Shown: positions 42,930 to 53,138 of the stretch, piece after piece
Numbering within the stretch: the stretch's first letter is position 1
How the letters are laid out: every line of letters begins with the position of its first letter
Origin: Agarophyton chilense
Lineage: Eukaryota; Rhodophyta; Florideophyceae; Gracilariales; Gracilariaceae
Reading direction: 5' to 3'
DNA length: 64,000 bases
Assembly (NCBI GenBank): GCA_030374765.1
Contig: JARGXX010000037.1
Location: 186,001 to 250,000 of the forward strand
Position numbers and translations under genes: made by a program
Notes under the pieces: model-generated
The model's input: only the letters and a program-made list of their open reading frames with translations
Told to the model about the DNA's origin: nothing
Databases searched by the model: none

Positions 42930-44722
42930 GGTTTGAAACCGTCAGCCCAAGGCGAAAAACAGGTTGGAGAAATTGAAAGAAGGATTGTGAAGTTGGCCAC
43001 GAAAGGAGCGATTACGCTGAAGGACGACGACGATGCGCTGGCGAGCTGGCTAGCTAGCGCCCCTACACTACGAGAAACAGGCGCGGGTATGAAAGTCGGA
43101 TTTCGAGATCGACCGCTCAAATATTGATCATCTGCACCATAAAAAGGGCCCCTGAACCAGTGCCTCTTTTGTTTGCCTCAAAAAACCAAAATCTCGCTGA
43201 ACGCCACCACAGTGATCAGTTTTTGTTTCACCTTCCGACAAATTGGTGAATGGTTGCGCTTTTGTGGGCATCTGTTCTCTCGGCTTCAACAGAAGCCGTT
43301 TCCCATGTTGGTCTACCACCCGCAAAACATGATACTGTCTCGTTCAAAGATTGAGCTCAACCTGTTCAGAGTACCTCAACTGCCGTACATGCCCATTGTG
43401 GCTTCAACTTTACGCGAAAACCTCAACAAGCAAAAACAAAAGAAGCTCTATAATTGACGTTGTTGACCAGCTTTTAGAAGAAACGAATCAACACATTGTT
43501 GATGGAATCAGCACAATGTCCCGTTCTCGTTCTGAAACAGAACATTGAAGGTCGCAACTGTCATATGGTGGCACCCACTGAGACATACGACCATTAGACG
43601 TGATTACTGAGGTCATTCTGAGAATGACACTCATCTTAGTTCTAGTCATCGGCAAGAGTGTACTGCAGCTCTGAGTTGTCGATCATCAGATAAACATGTT
43701 ATACTAACTCGCCCGCTTGCACTCTCTCACAGCAATCAGTAACACCAGTTGTGTCCACCAGCCACGACATTCACATAGCCTACAACTTTCGTTTCAATTC
43801 AGAAGCGGCAAACTATTATGCTGAATGGCTTCACTAGAGAATACGCTACACGCGGAGCGAGGCGCAGAACGCGTGCAAGGGCACCGTGAAGACGGCGCAA
43901 AAACACGAGAGTGGTAGGCGAAACAACAGAAGCGGGACAAGAAGTCATAAGCACATGGCTGTGCCAAAAAACGGCAGAAAACAAAGCCGGGATATTTAGT
44001 TGAAGTCATTTTAACATAACAGGTTTGTGTGGACGTTTGTCTAGAGCTTGGGGCAGCCAGTGGGGTGACTCCAAGATCTGACTCGAAGGGAACAATGCTG
44101 TGGACAAGAGCGCTCTAGATACGTCTCTTTCGCGCAAATGAAAAAAGCCGAGCAGAGCCAACTTGGACAAGACGCCCCAAGATCAACGCAGGTGCAGAGA
44201 GGCCCGATGCTCAATACGAATGCGCACAGATTCCTGCAAGCCGTTGCAAACCAACGGATCCAAGAACACAAAGAGCAGTTTCGGGTGCGCAGCACAAAGC
44301 ACATCCCCAAGCTATGAAAACCTCAAATCGCAAGAACCCGCGTGTTTGTACAGATGCGTCTTTTGCGGCGTTCTGAAACAAACAAACACATAACAAGAAA
44401 CTTTGTAAAGTATTCAATTGTCAAGTTCAAGCATTTCGGGCTTGGGACGCTACATGGCATAAATAAGCAGAAATGAACGAGGAGCTGAAAAAAAAAAAGA
44501 GTAGGATGACCACGCCATAAACCACGGTGCATGATCTTCATAGCGGGTTCGGGTTGGGCAGAATCACCATCTGCAAAGGCGTGAGCACTAGTCTAGCTAG
44601 GCCAGGCTGCACACAACGTCTCGCGTGACGCACGTGACATGACACAAGTTGAGCCTCAAAATATGTGTTCGGGTATTTCAAGGTGTGGGCATTTGGGTTG
44701 TTCGCAAGTGCGCTCCGTCAAA
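42930..44722. other. Intergenic region, no coding gene recognised
   Basis: Upstream of the MATE gene and downstream of the sucrose-phosphatase-like gene. Its right end probably includes the last, non-coding exon of that gene. Small frames show no family features. Confidence 0.4.
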
Positions 44723-44943
44723 CTAGAAAAAAAAAAACAGACGCCAGTTAGGTTGATGGTCCACAAGTGAGGTACAATCGTCATGGTGATTCCAACAGCG
44801 TCTCTCAGATCATAATGGATTTTGAGTTTAGCTCACGCTGCGAGCATTGAACCCGCAGTCATTATTAACGAGATTCAAATTGTATTCATCACAGAGCGCA
44901 CACACACAACACACAAAGACGAAGAAGAGTAGGAGAAACTTAC
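44723..44943 (-). other. Probable 3'UTR intron (221 bp) directly after the stop codon
   Basis: On the minus strand the stop TAG (44946-44944) abuts GTAAGT, a consensus 5' splice site. The candidate end is a textbook acceptor: CCTAAC branch, an uninterrupted T tract and CTAG at 44726-44723. Splicing would leave the stop codon intact at the exon junction. Confidence 0.65.
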
Positions 44944-45960
44944 CTAGAACACAGCGTGGTGTAGAACTCCATCAAGTAAAGCTCTGGCTCCTTTTTTCTT
45001 GGAAACAAAGACGCGGTCACCAAATCCATCCCAACGACTGTCGGATTCGGCAGGACACATACCAAAATTGGCCTTTCCCCTGACACAAGTTTCAACCAAG
45101 TGATCATTTCCAAACACAAAGGTGTTCTTTTGTTCAATGCCCAGCATGGTCTGACAAAACGCGACGAGCTCAGACGCGCCCGAGACAGCCGGGGTGACGG
45201 TGATGTGACGATCACCGTCATAAAGGTTGACGCGCGAAGCAATGCCCATTTCACGAAGCTTTCCCGTAAGCTGAGAACACAAATCAGAAAGAGCTACACC
45301 GGGTTTGCATCGAAACAGCAGTTGATACTCCTCGGTGGTTTCCACGAGCTCTAAATGATCACCGAAAAACGTGGCCACAATCCATTGTATAGGCTTCGGA
45401 GCCCAGTCCTTTCTGACGTTACTTGCCCAAAGCGGATCCGGGGTGCGATACGAACGCTGGTACAACTCGGTGCCATCCAAGACAGCCAGGGCGTCCGGTT
45501 CGACGAGGCGCGCGTCGTGGATCGATTTGACAGAAGGAGCGTAACCCGAGCGCGAGCTGTACAGTAAGTACGTACCGCTTTCCGAAGAGTTTCGCTCCAC
45601 CTGCACGCGCTCGGAAAACTGGTTGAGCTCGTGGGGCGGGGCATGGCGCAGCAACTCCTGCAAGTCGACGACGAGCAGCTTGGTAGCAACGCAGCGCGGG
45701 GGGCGCGGACGACGCGGACGGCGCGGACGACGTGAAGAGCGCGGCACGCTGCGACGACAGTAAGAGCGCTCCGCGATGGGGAAGGGCCGCGCAATGAACG
45801 CAGCCATCATGGCGGGCGGCGGCGGCGGCGGCGGCAGCAGCGACAGCGGCAGCAGCGACAGCGTGGACTGCGCGGCCGGGGCGGTGAGTGGCGGAGGCGG
45901 GGCACGGTGGGGCGCCGCCATCTCCTGCTTGTGTGTCACATCTCGCCGTGAGCTTGGCAT
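44944..45960 (-). CDS. Sucrose-6-phosphate phosphatase-like HAD protein with altered catalytic motifs
   Basis: A 338-residue protein from the ATG at 45960 (a second ATG at 45921 is possible). The N-terminal ~85 residues are Pro/Arg-rich, perhaps a plastid leader. The body follows the sucrose-phosphatase layout: TKLLVVDLQEL, YLLYSSRSGYAPSVKSI, VEPDALAVLDGTELYQ, DPLWASNVRKDW, then a cap region (GIASRVNLYDGDRHITVTP) and FVFGNDHLVE. In active enzymes these positions read DxDGT, YATGRS, SVGTEIY, DxxW, ..SKG.. and GDSGND. Here the second motif-I Asp is Gln, the motif-III Lys of SKG is missing, and motif IV GD is GN. A non-catalytic or altered regulator is inferred. It is divergent from guanylate kinase. 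Confidence 0.65.
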   Translation of the reverse strand: MPSSRRDVTHKQEMAAPHRAPPPPLTAPAAQSTLSLLPLSLLPPPPPPPAMMAAFIARPFPIAERSYCRRSVPRSSRRPRRPRRPRPPRCVATKLLVVDLQELLRHAPPHELNQFSERVQVERNSSESGTYLLYSSRSGYAPSVKSIHDARLVEPDALAVLDGTELYQRSYRTPDPLWASNVRKDWAPKPIQWIVATFFGDHLELVETTEEYQLLFRCKPGVALSDLCSQLTGKLREMGIASRVNLYDGDRHITVTPAVSGASELVAFCQTMLGIEQKNTFVFGNDHLVETCVRGKANFGMCPAESDSRWDGFGDRVFVSKKKGARALLDGVLHHAVF

Positions 45961-46218
45961 TTGTGCAAACGAAACGAACGGTATGAAACGTGGAAACGTG
46001 TGCTACGTGGCGGGTTTCGCTTCGTCGCGCTCTGCGCGTCGCGGGGGACTGACGCTGACGCGGCTTGACTCGAAGCGAAGCGACTTGGAGAAATGCGACG
46101 CGGTGCGACGCGAAGCACGGCGAGGCGGAACGTCGACGGCCGAAGCGACGCGTGCCGAAGCGACGCGCGCGAAGACGGAACAGCGCATGACGCACAGGAA
46201 ACATAGAGAAGAAAGATA

Positions 46219-46254
<36 letters not shown>

Positions 46255-46464
46255 TTTTTTGCAAAACAGCCACCCGCCCGCCAAAGTGTCAGTGTCAGCG
46301 TCAGCAAGCCACGCGGCGCGGCGCGCCAAGCAATCATCTCTGCGTGTGCGCACCGTACCGTAAGCAAAGAGTCGTCTTCGTCGCGGCAAAAGCGCGGCGG
46401 TTACATCGGCAGCACGCTGCAGGTTGCATTTCGTCGCGGTTGGCGAGCGTTTGCAAGTGCAACC
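45961..46464. promoter_or_regulatory. Divergent upstream region with GCGACGC motifs and a (GGC)n repeat
   Basis: Between the sucrose-phosphatase-like and guanylate kinase start codons. It contains repeated GCGACGC/GAAGCGACG words (46030-46190) and an uninterrupted (GGC)n at 46220-46253 followed by T6. Probable bidirectional promoter by layout. Confidence 0.45.
46220..46253. repeat. (GGC)n trinucleotide repeat
   Basis: About eleven GGC units, about 210 bp upstream of the guanylate kinase ATG, outside the coding regions called here. Confidence 0.9.
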
Positions 46465-47070
46465 ATGGTGGAAGATAAGCCCGGTCCCAACGCCGTCGTC
46501 ATAGCCGGTCCGTCCGGCGTGGGAAAGGGTACGCTCATTGCGCGTCTTCGCGCCGACTTCCCCGCGCTCTTCGGCTTTTCCGTGTCACACACATCGCGTG
46601 CGCCGCGCGCCGGTGAGAAAGACGGTGTTGACTACCACTTCACCACCGCCGACCAGATCAAGCACGATGTGGTGGCCGGAAAGTTCATCGAGCACGCCGA
46701 GGTGCACGGTCGTCACTACGGAACTTCCGTCATGGCTGTTGAGCAAGTGCGCGCGCAGGGAAAGATCTGCATTCTTGATATTGATGTGCAGGGGTGTCGC
46801 TCGGCTCGCGCCGCGGGGCTCAACGCCAAGTACGTGTTTGTGGCACCGCCTTCACTGGCCGAGCTGGAGAATAGATTAAGGGGGCGTGGTACTGAAACTG
46901 AAGACGCCATTGTCATCAGATTGGGTAATGCTCACACCGAGATTGACGCCAAGGACGAGCCGGGTTTGTTTGATGTTGTTTTGGTCAATGACTCTCTCGA
47001 TGTCGCTTATGCACAGCTTAAAGATGTGCTCAAAGAGGACATGGAACATGCCTTGACCGCCCAAATGTAA
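46465..47070 (+). CDS. GUK1: Guanylate kinase
   Basis: A 201-residue enzyme from ATG 46465 in context ACCATGG. It phosphorylates GMP to GDP with ATP. P-loop AGPSGVGKGT at 14-23, then the GMP-binding SVSHTSRAPRAGEKDGVDYHF (Ser, two Arg, Tyr) and FIEHAEVHGRHYGTS, and the ILDIDVQGCRSA strand with Asp. The lid has RLRGRGTETEDAIVIRL. The length is that of a cytosolic eukaryotic enzyme; no organelle leader precedes the P-loop. No intron. Confidence 0.96.
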   Translation: MVEDKPGPNAVVIAGPSGVGKGTLIARLRADFPALFGFSVSHTSRAPRAGEKDGVDYHFTTADQIKHDVVAGKFIEHAEVHGRHYGTSVMAVEQVRAQGKICILDIDVQGCRSARAAGLNAKYVFVAPPSLAELENRLRGRGTETEDAIVIRLGNAHTEIDAKDEPGLFDVVLVNDSLDVAYAQLKDVLKEDMEHALTAQM

Positions 47071-47755
47071 ACAACCAACACAGTTACTGTTTGTACACCA
47101 ATCCACTTGATACCGTCTTCATACTTCAAGCAACATGAGAACACCAAAAACCCCTCTCCCCTTTCAACGCGCAGTCACGTCATGCACGCTGTGTAAGCGA
47201 AACCGGAAACCCTTCCGCCTTGCTCCTCCCCCCCGCGATCTGCCTCGGTGTATGTCTACCAACGTACACACACACACACAATCACAAACACAGACAGCAG
47301 TGAAAGCGCCTCCAACCGTGCCTCCACCCCCACGTCAACGCCACGCGCACATCGCGTATCACGCGACACGCGTCAAATTGCAAGCCCGAAAACCACACAC
47401 CAAAAAATTGTGAGCACGCAATGCAAAGCCGCTTGCCCTTCGCTACTTCTGCAGCGTCCACGCTGTGGCTGCACTCTCCACACCCCCCCCCGACCACATC
47501 ATTGTCTCTCTGCTCTCCGACTGCAACACACACCGCCCGTCGCCCGTCGCCCGTCGCCCGTCGCCCGCCTCCCGCCGCCTCGCACCCGTCCATGCGCGCC
47601 CTTTTCCCCGTCTCCCCGCACGCCTAATACACTGCGCGCGCGGCCTCGTTCGCTTTGGCCGTCGTATTTTTGTCGTCGTTCTTCCTCTTGCTTCACATTC
47701 CAGTCTCTCTCTCTCTCTCCCCGCTCCGAAACTTCAAGGGACTCTCGTCCGCCGA
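47071..47755. other. Tandem-gene spacer with CGCCCGT heptamer repeat
   Basis: Guanylate kinase 3' flank and upstream region of the HAPSTR1-like gene. It contains a short (AC)n at 47267-47280, a CGCCCGT heptamer repeated about five times at 47534-47568, and a (TC)n stretch at 47702-47719 near the presumed start of transcription. The frame upstream of 47756 is open but low-complexity. Confidence 0.5.
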
Positions 47756-48475
47756 ATGGACAACCCTGATGCAAATGCTTCTAACCGAAGTGCTCTACGT
47801 CAACCTTTCATTGACACAGCTAATGCATTAGCCTATTTCTACAAACAGGCAGGTGTCGCAGAGCGCGACGCACGAGACGCAGGCTCTCGAGCCGCCTTCC
47901 AGAAAATCATACAATGGGCGGCGCTCAAGTCTCGTTCTGCCGAACCAGTCAGCGCGGCTGATGTTATCAGTTTTTGCGCAGCCGAGCTTGCACAACTGCC
48001 CACCCATTCTGTATCTACAGAGCGAGCGCCCCACTCCTCCCACGTTTCAAACGCTCCAACCTGCCCGCCTGCTTCGCGTGTCGACGCAGATATGCCCCAT
48101 GGTGAAGCCCCTACCGTCTCTTACGTTCCGCGTGACGACGCTCTGGTGTCGGATATCAAAAAGCTGCATGTTAATCCTCGTAAGCGACAGAGAGTTGATA
48201 TCAGCGATGCTTTCATTCGCGCATGTCGCAATCAGGAAGACTCCTTTGTTTTCACCGCCCCTGATCAGTCGCACGGGCTGCAGAATCATGACGGTAACTC
48301 AAACGCTCTGGGTCACTCTGGATTGCAAGGCATGCAGCACAATGCGCTGCACTCTAAGAAAGATATCAAGGACTCTCGCGAATTCCATATTCATCACACT
48401 TCTGGCAACGAATACATTTCTCGAAAGCCTAGGCATCCCAAGTCGCATATTTACGATAAGCATAAGCGAAAGTGA
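47756..48475 (+). CDS. HAPSTR1/C16orf72-like (UPF0472) protein
   Basis: A 239-residue protein from ATG 47756; an upstream open frame is Pro/Arg-rich and probably UTR. Residues ~14-75 contain FIDTANALAYFYKQAG, then a basic helix (FQKIIQWAALKS) and AADVISFCAAEL. This parallels the human C16orf72/HAPSTR1 core (FQNAATAVTNLYKES, VLAWVKKRRR, REDLISFLCG). A later RKRQRVDISDAFIRA resembles the nuclear basic segment and C-terminal region of that family. The rest is low-complexity. HAPSTR1 is a HUWE1-binding stress-response protein in animals; a similar link here is only inferred from the domain. Confidence 0.6.
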   Translation: MDNPDANASNRSALRQPFIDTANALAYFYKQAGVAERDARDAGSRAAFQKIIQWAALKSRSAEPVSAADVISFCAAELAQLPTHSVSTERAPHSSHVSNAPTCPPASRVDADMPHGEAPTVSYVPRDDALVSDIKKLHVNPRKRQRVDISDAFIRACRNQEDSFVFTAPDQSHGLQNHDGNSNALGHSGLQGMQHNALHSKKDIKDSREFHIHHTSGNEYISRKPRHPKSHIYDKHKRK

Positions 48476-49641
48476 CTGCTGCTGCGAGTAACAGTCATAT
48501 TATCTTATCTAACCCATCCCTTGGTTATCTTGTACAGCCTTGTAAACTAATCTATTTCATTAATATCTTGTTGGCGCCCGGTGTGAAAGAACCGACAAAA
48601 GACGACTTTCTGATTCTTCACGGCACGATCATCTATATCGACTCATCTCTAGATTGCGGTAACCCGCTTGCACTTTGCTCTGCTTGGTGCGGGCGCGGAA
48701 CACGGAGCTGTTTCTCAAAACCCTTTCCCAGCTGCTCAGTCAATTACCTCAGTTGCGGTGTAATCAGCATCATTCACCACGGCGTTGCTACTTTTGTCAA
48801 GATAGCACAGACCTCTACCACTCTCTTGTATATTGTGATCTGCAGTGGGAATTGCAATGAACAGATCGTGGCCTTTGTCCGATGACAACTCTGTTAGTAT
48901 CGCACCAAAACCAAGATCTCTTGCAACGAGGGGTCCAGGTAGTCATCAAACCTCCCGCCTGAGCGACCTTGTTGAACCCGCGCACTCAATGCGAGAACCA
49001 GCAATAATATCTGTAGTACATGTAGATATACAGATTTGTTGTTGGAATCTCAGAAGCGCCATCAAGTATATGAAGGTATCGGAGGTAGGAAGCATTTAAA
49101 AATATAAATCCAAATTATTCGCCTCGCGGATGTTCTGACAACCGTGATACAAACAGCAAAAAAGCTGTGCTACGTATGACACTCTGTGTCCTCCTGGGTC
49201 ACAGCAGCACTCGCGTTTCCGGTATCAAAAAAATGGCAAAAAACCCAGATACGAAGGTAGATAGTGGTCAGATGGCTTTTCGGGTATGGAGGAAAATCTT
49301 CCCATGGCAACAGCAACGTTGCTAATTTTCAAAACTACCACCTTGTGTAGCAAGACTTCAAAGAGGACGAGTATAACAAGAATATCCATCTTTCTTAACT
49401 CTTAGATTCTTTTGGTGCCTTCGTCGTTTGGCAACTCTTTTCACCATCGAATTCACAGAACCCAAGTTTAGTTCTACACGCAGGGCTCTGCTCCATTTCC
49501 AAGACTTTAATCACCAAAAGCGAATCACGACGAAACTAATTTACTTGCATTCCACTGTCGCACTTGACGGAGCTGGTCGACAACGTCAACCTTTTCCCTC
49601 TATCAAAGGAAATCGCCAGCTGTGTAGCACTCATCAGCAAT
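48476..49641. other. Intergenic region, no gene recognised
   Basis: 1.17 kb between two plus-strand genes. The plus frame entering the next gene begins at TTG 49564 with no ATG before 49642. No motif found elsewhere. Confidence 0.4.
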
Positions 49642-51138
49642 ATGATGTCCTCTACTGAAGAGCTTGCTGAGGTAGCACCACAAGTTCAGGAACCGTCTCC
49701 GGAAATGAGTTCCTCGACAAAGCAGGAGGCCCCCCAAGCTCCATCTCCTACTGATGTCTCTGCACACCGAAATCTTTCCACGGAGTCCCCTGGCTCCACT
49801 GAACCGGCATCTAAGGGGCCCACGTCGGATTCCAAAAGCGGTGAGGGACCGGAACGAACAGAAGAAATGGAGGAACAAACTCAAGAGATCACTCTCGACG
49901 ACATTCGTGCAGCTGCAGATCAGATAGATGAGAATATCGACAATGCGCTTGGCCATGCCGCGGATACGCTTTGGAGCTTCGCAAGCTCCGTACGTGGAAC
50001 CATGTCGAGTGTGGTCAGTGACGAGAGCGGACTTGCCAATTTGCGCAAAAATGTCACGAGCCATCTCGCTCCTCTTGACGACTTCGGTCGGGGTATCCAA
50101 TCTCAAATAGGAGCTTTGGCGCCGAAAGATGTGACAATCGCAAACATCACGGGATCTATGCGTAGTGTCGCCCAAAGTGTGCAACGCAATGCTCAGGCAG
50201 TTGAAGATGCGATATTGGCAAAAGCAAACGAACCTGTGACTGAGAGCCAAGCTTCAGGAGCTAGTCAGGTGCAAAGGAGAGAAGCTTCTTCCCTTCTTGC
50301 TGGAGCAGATGACGGAATGGATATTCTTTCCGTAATTCCTTCTGGCGAAGGAATTGAAGTGAATCAAGATATAGCTCGGGTTGGGAAGAAAGTGAGTGAG
50401 AAAGTCGGCGGCTTGTCTCATGCGATAGGAGAAACTGTTGGAGGGCTTCTAACCGGTTTGCTTGGAACCGAGAATGATGAGTACTACGAGGAAATAGCGC
50501 GACGGGCAGCTTTGAACATACCCAAGACCAGATTTGAGAAACGAATCTACGAACTTCAGGCAAATCCTGATACCTACTGTGAGCAACCTACAGACATAGA
50601 AGCGTTCAATGAATGGGGAAAGGATTTTGACCTTGAGGAATATGCTGAATCGTGTATAGAAATTCTGTACACACACGAAACCATTTCCGATCTATATGAG
50701 CAAAAGGTGCCGAACATCATTGATGACAATACCTTTTGGAAGAGATATTTCTTCGCTCGCGACATTCTTCGTCAAGAAGAGGAAAGGAGAAGAAAGCTCT
50801 TAAGCCGAGCAGAAACAGCTGAAACTGAGGGTCCCAACGAAGAGGAAGGCTGGGGAGATGACGATTGGGGCGAGGATGAGAACCAAGCAAACGAGGCGCC
50901 AGAAATGCCAACGTCGATGAATGAACTAAATAAGGACACATTGGAATTAAATAAAGAATCATCATCTAAAGGTGATGAAAAGGACAACCCGGAAACTGAT
51001 CTTCAGGAAAACGACGTGAACGTGAAGCATAGTACTGCGTCGAAGGTCAACACAACATCTACGGACATTGCCAAGAAGATTGAAGAAGCTGGTGCTACGC
51101 CTGAAGACGACGATTGGGGCGTGGATGACTGGGAATAA
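49642..51138 (+). CDS. BSD-domain protein
   Basis: A 498-residue acidic protein from ATG 49642 (a second ATG follows at once). The N-terminal ~75 residues are Ser/Pro/Glu-rich. Residues ~80-210 are predicted helical (TLDDIRAAADQIDENIDN, LWSFASSVRGTMSSVV), as in SYAP1/Dos2-type proteins, followed by SHAIGETVGGLLTGLLG. The BSD domain spans ~310-385 with FEKRIYELQANPDTY, FNEWGKDFDLEEYAESC and the defining aromatic pair in NTFWKRYFF. The acidic C-terminus has repeated WGDDDW/EDDDWGVDDWE motifs, seen in several BSD proteins. Family function in signalling or membrane traffic is poorly defined. It is tail-to-tail with tafazzin, 113 bp apart. Confidence 0.85.
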   Translation: MMSSTEELAEVAPQVQEPSPEMSSSTKQEAPQAPSPTDVSAHRNLSTESPGSTEPASKGPTSDSKSGEGPERTEEMEEQTQEITLDDIRAAADQIDENIDNALGHAADTLWSFASSVRGTMSSVVSDESGLANLRKNVTSHLAPLDDFGRGIQSQIGALAPKDVTIANITGSMRSVAQSVQRNAQAVEDAILAKANEPVTESQASGASQVQRREASSLLAGADDGMDILSVIPSGEGIEVNQDIARVGKKVSEKVGGLSHAIGETVGGLLTGLLGTENDEYYEEIARRAALNIPKTRFEKRIYELQANPDTYCEQPTDIEAFNEWGKDFDLEEYAESCIEILYTHETISDLYEQKVPNIIDDNTFWKRYFFARDILRQEEERRRKLLSRAETAETEGPNEEEGWGDDDWGEDENQANEAPEMPTSMNELNKDTLELNKESSSKGDEKDNPETDLQENDVNVKHSTASKVNTTSTDIAKKIEEAGATPEDDDWGVDDWE

Positions 51139-51251
51139 GTTACATTTGAGCTGTATCCACTAGTTTATGGTTTGCGAGTACTGTGCAATAGAAATACTGC
51201 GGCCTTCACATTTCGATCGCCCCTTGACAAGGCTCAGAAGACGCGAGGTTC

Positions 51252-52430
51252 TCACGATAACTCGTATGGATCTCCGAGATCAATCTCGTAGTCTTTTCGA
51301 ACTCGTTGTCGCAACTCGGCCCGTAATAGCCGCATAGCGATTCCCATGAAGTCAGCGACTTCTTCGTATAGCTTCAAACACGGCTTCGGATCCCCCTTCG
51401 TCCCACCCGCTTCAGCGCATGCCGGCATGTACCTTTCGAAGACGTGGGTAAGATCGACAACTTCACCCGTGATAACAAATATTTTCTTTCCTACACGTGG
51501 AATTACACTCTGAAGTGCATGGGTTTCTTCGTCTTGCGGCATGACGCTCTCAACTCCTTGGTGATATATTGGAAGAACCAAGGGTAGCTCTTGGCATGAT
51601 TCATAAGCCATCGCCAAGAGCTTCCCGGCCCCTCTTTTCGCGTATCCCATGCCGTCCTGACTGACTCTTCCTTCAGGGTAGATATGGACCCAATCTCCAG
51701 CGGTAAGCTTCTGTCCTGCGTCTGTCAGATATCGCTGAGAAACCCCGCCTCGCCTTTCTATTGGAAGAGCTTTGCCTAGACGCAATGTTCTACTGATTAA
51801 TGTATTTTGGAAGCATATATCCAGAGAGCAGAGGCCCCATCTCATGATACTTGGATTTAAAAGAATTCGGGATGGAAGGATGGATCCCAACAAAAACGGG
51901 TCATCTACGACAGAGCGGTGATTGCTGAAAGTTAACAACCCTTTCGATTGAGAACGCGTTTCAATTGCGTCGTGAAGAACCTCTACGTCATAGAGGTGGA
52001 GCGAATTTAAATGCTTCATCAAAATTTTGCTCATCGCGCCAACAAAGCCAATAATCATACTGGTTCCGAGCTGTGACCTCTCCGTAAGTGATGGCGTTTC
52101 GACGTAAGTCCTGTTCTTTGTCTTAATCTTTTCTTCCTCCTCTTCAGTTAGTCCAAATACCTTCCGTGGCTTGGACACGAAATCTCGCCATCCATGCGGT
52201 GCCGCTTCCCATCGCTTCTGCCATGCTTGCCTTGCGCGGTAGGGATCGAACCACCTGGAAGTACGTCTAAAGGCAGAGGCTCGATCTTTTTTATGCTCAC
52301 AGCTGTCTAATGAGTTTATCGTGTTCCTTTCCTCTTTTGAAAGAAACTTTTCTCTGGTGCTCGAGATTGATTGTCCAAACTGTTCTAACGTAGCTTCTTT
52401 GGAAGCCGCTGACTGCATTGAATCAGCCAT
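51252..52430 (-). CDS. TAZ: Tafazzin-like lysophospholipid acyltransferase
   Basis: A 392-residue protein from the ATG at 52430. It is longer than the ~260-380 residues of most tafazzins because of a hydrophilic N-terminal ~110 residues. The acyltransferase domain has a membrane-associating stretch (TSMIIGFVGAMSKIL), the catalytic HX4D in FSNHRSVVDDP, the tafazzin-type MRWGLCSLDICFQN, and IYPEGRVSQ (motif for acyl acceptor binding), then LPIYHQG. NHxSxxDDP plus the R-WG-C/A-xxICF block marks tafazzin rather than other PlsC enzymes. Tafazzin remodels cardiolipin in mitochondria by transacylation. Divergent from SGT1. Confidence 0.9.
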   Translation of the reverse strand: MADSMQSAASKEATLEQFGQSISSTREKFLSKEERNTINSLDSCEHKKDRASAFRRTSRWFDPYRARQAWQKRWEAAPHGWRDFVSKPRKVFGLTEEEEEKIKTKNRTYVETPSLTERSQLGTSMIIGFVGAMSKILMKHLNSLHLYDVEVLHDAIETRSQSKGLLTFSNHRSVVDDPFLLGSILPSRILLNPSIMRWGLCSLDICFQNTLISRTLRLGKALPIERRGGVSQRYLTDAGQKLTAGDWVHIYPEGRVSQDGMGYAKRGAGKLLAMAYESCQELPLVLPIYHQGVESVMPQDEETHALQSVIPRVGKKIFVITGEVVDLTHVFERYMPACAEAGGTKGDPKPCLKLYEEVADFMGIAMRLLRAELRQRVRKDYEIDLGDPYELS

Positions 52431-53138
52431 TTTCTCTGATTCTTGTTCTCAGTACTTCAGGTGTAAAACAGTTGTCGAGGAAGTGTACCTTGTATGTTTC
52501 AGACAGAAGAGTGAAGTAGAGAGCCGCATTCACATCGGGTACGTCACAGGTTTCAGCCAACCGTCCTTCGATCAAGTTCTGGGAACCGACCTGCTCATGG
52601 GAAATGGGGAATGCGCGCCTTGCGGAATCATGAGGGTAAGGACCTATGGCGGATGTAGTTATGGATTCTACTGTAGGTCGTTCAAATCAATGCATCGAAG
52701 ATGGTCGCCCTGCAGGAGTCGTTTTGCTTTGTACACGTAGCACAATTGTATTGCAAATGCTTGTGGAACGTTTTTTTTTAGAAATTATTATTTTTACACT
52801 GTTTAGGTCTCGAGTCATATAACAGGAAGTGCCTCGCGTGATCCCACATAGACTACGTCGAATTTTGCGCATCCTCCGCGCCGGCGATTGCTGTTAAACG
52901 CCATCTTTCATCTCTATGCAAAATTCGGAAGTTGGCCAAGATTTCTCGTGGGGGGTTTGAAGCCTGCGACCATCTATTCTGATTTTGAGCCTTGACTACC
53001 TTGGTTTTTCAGATTCAGTGCCCATCTGTGTCTCCGAAGCCTATCGAATTCTGATAGACTTTCCTTTGTGTAGATCTGAAAGCGACCACAACCCGAAGAA
53101 GTGGCCAGACTACAAAGCGAAGGCCTCTGTTTTCGTAA
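52431..53138. promoter_or_regulatory. Divergent upstream region of tafazzin and SGT1
   Basis: 708 bp between divergent ATGs. Plus-strand frames here mostly shadow tafazzin or lack motifs. No distinctive element identified. Confidence 0.4.
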
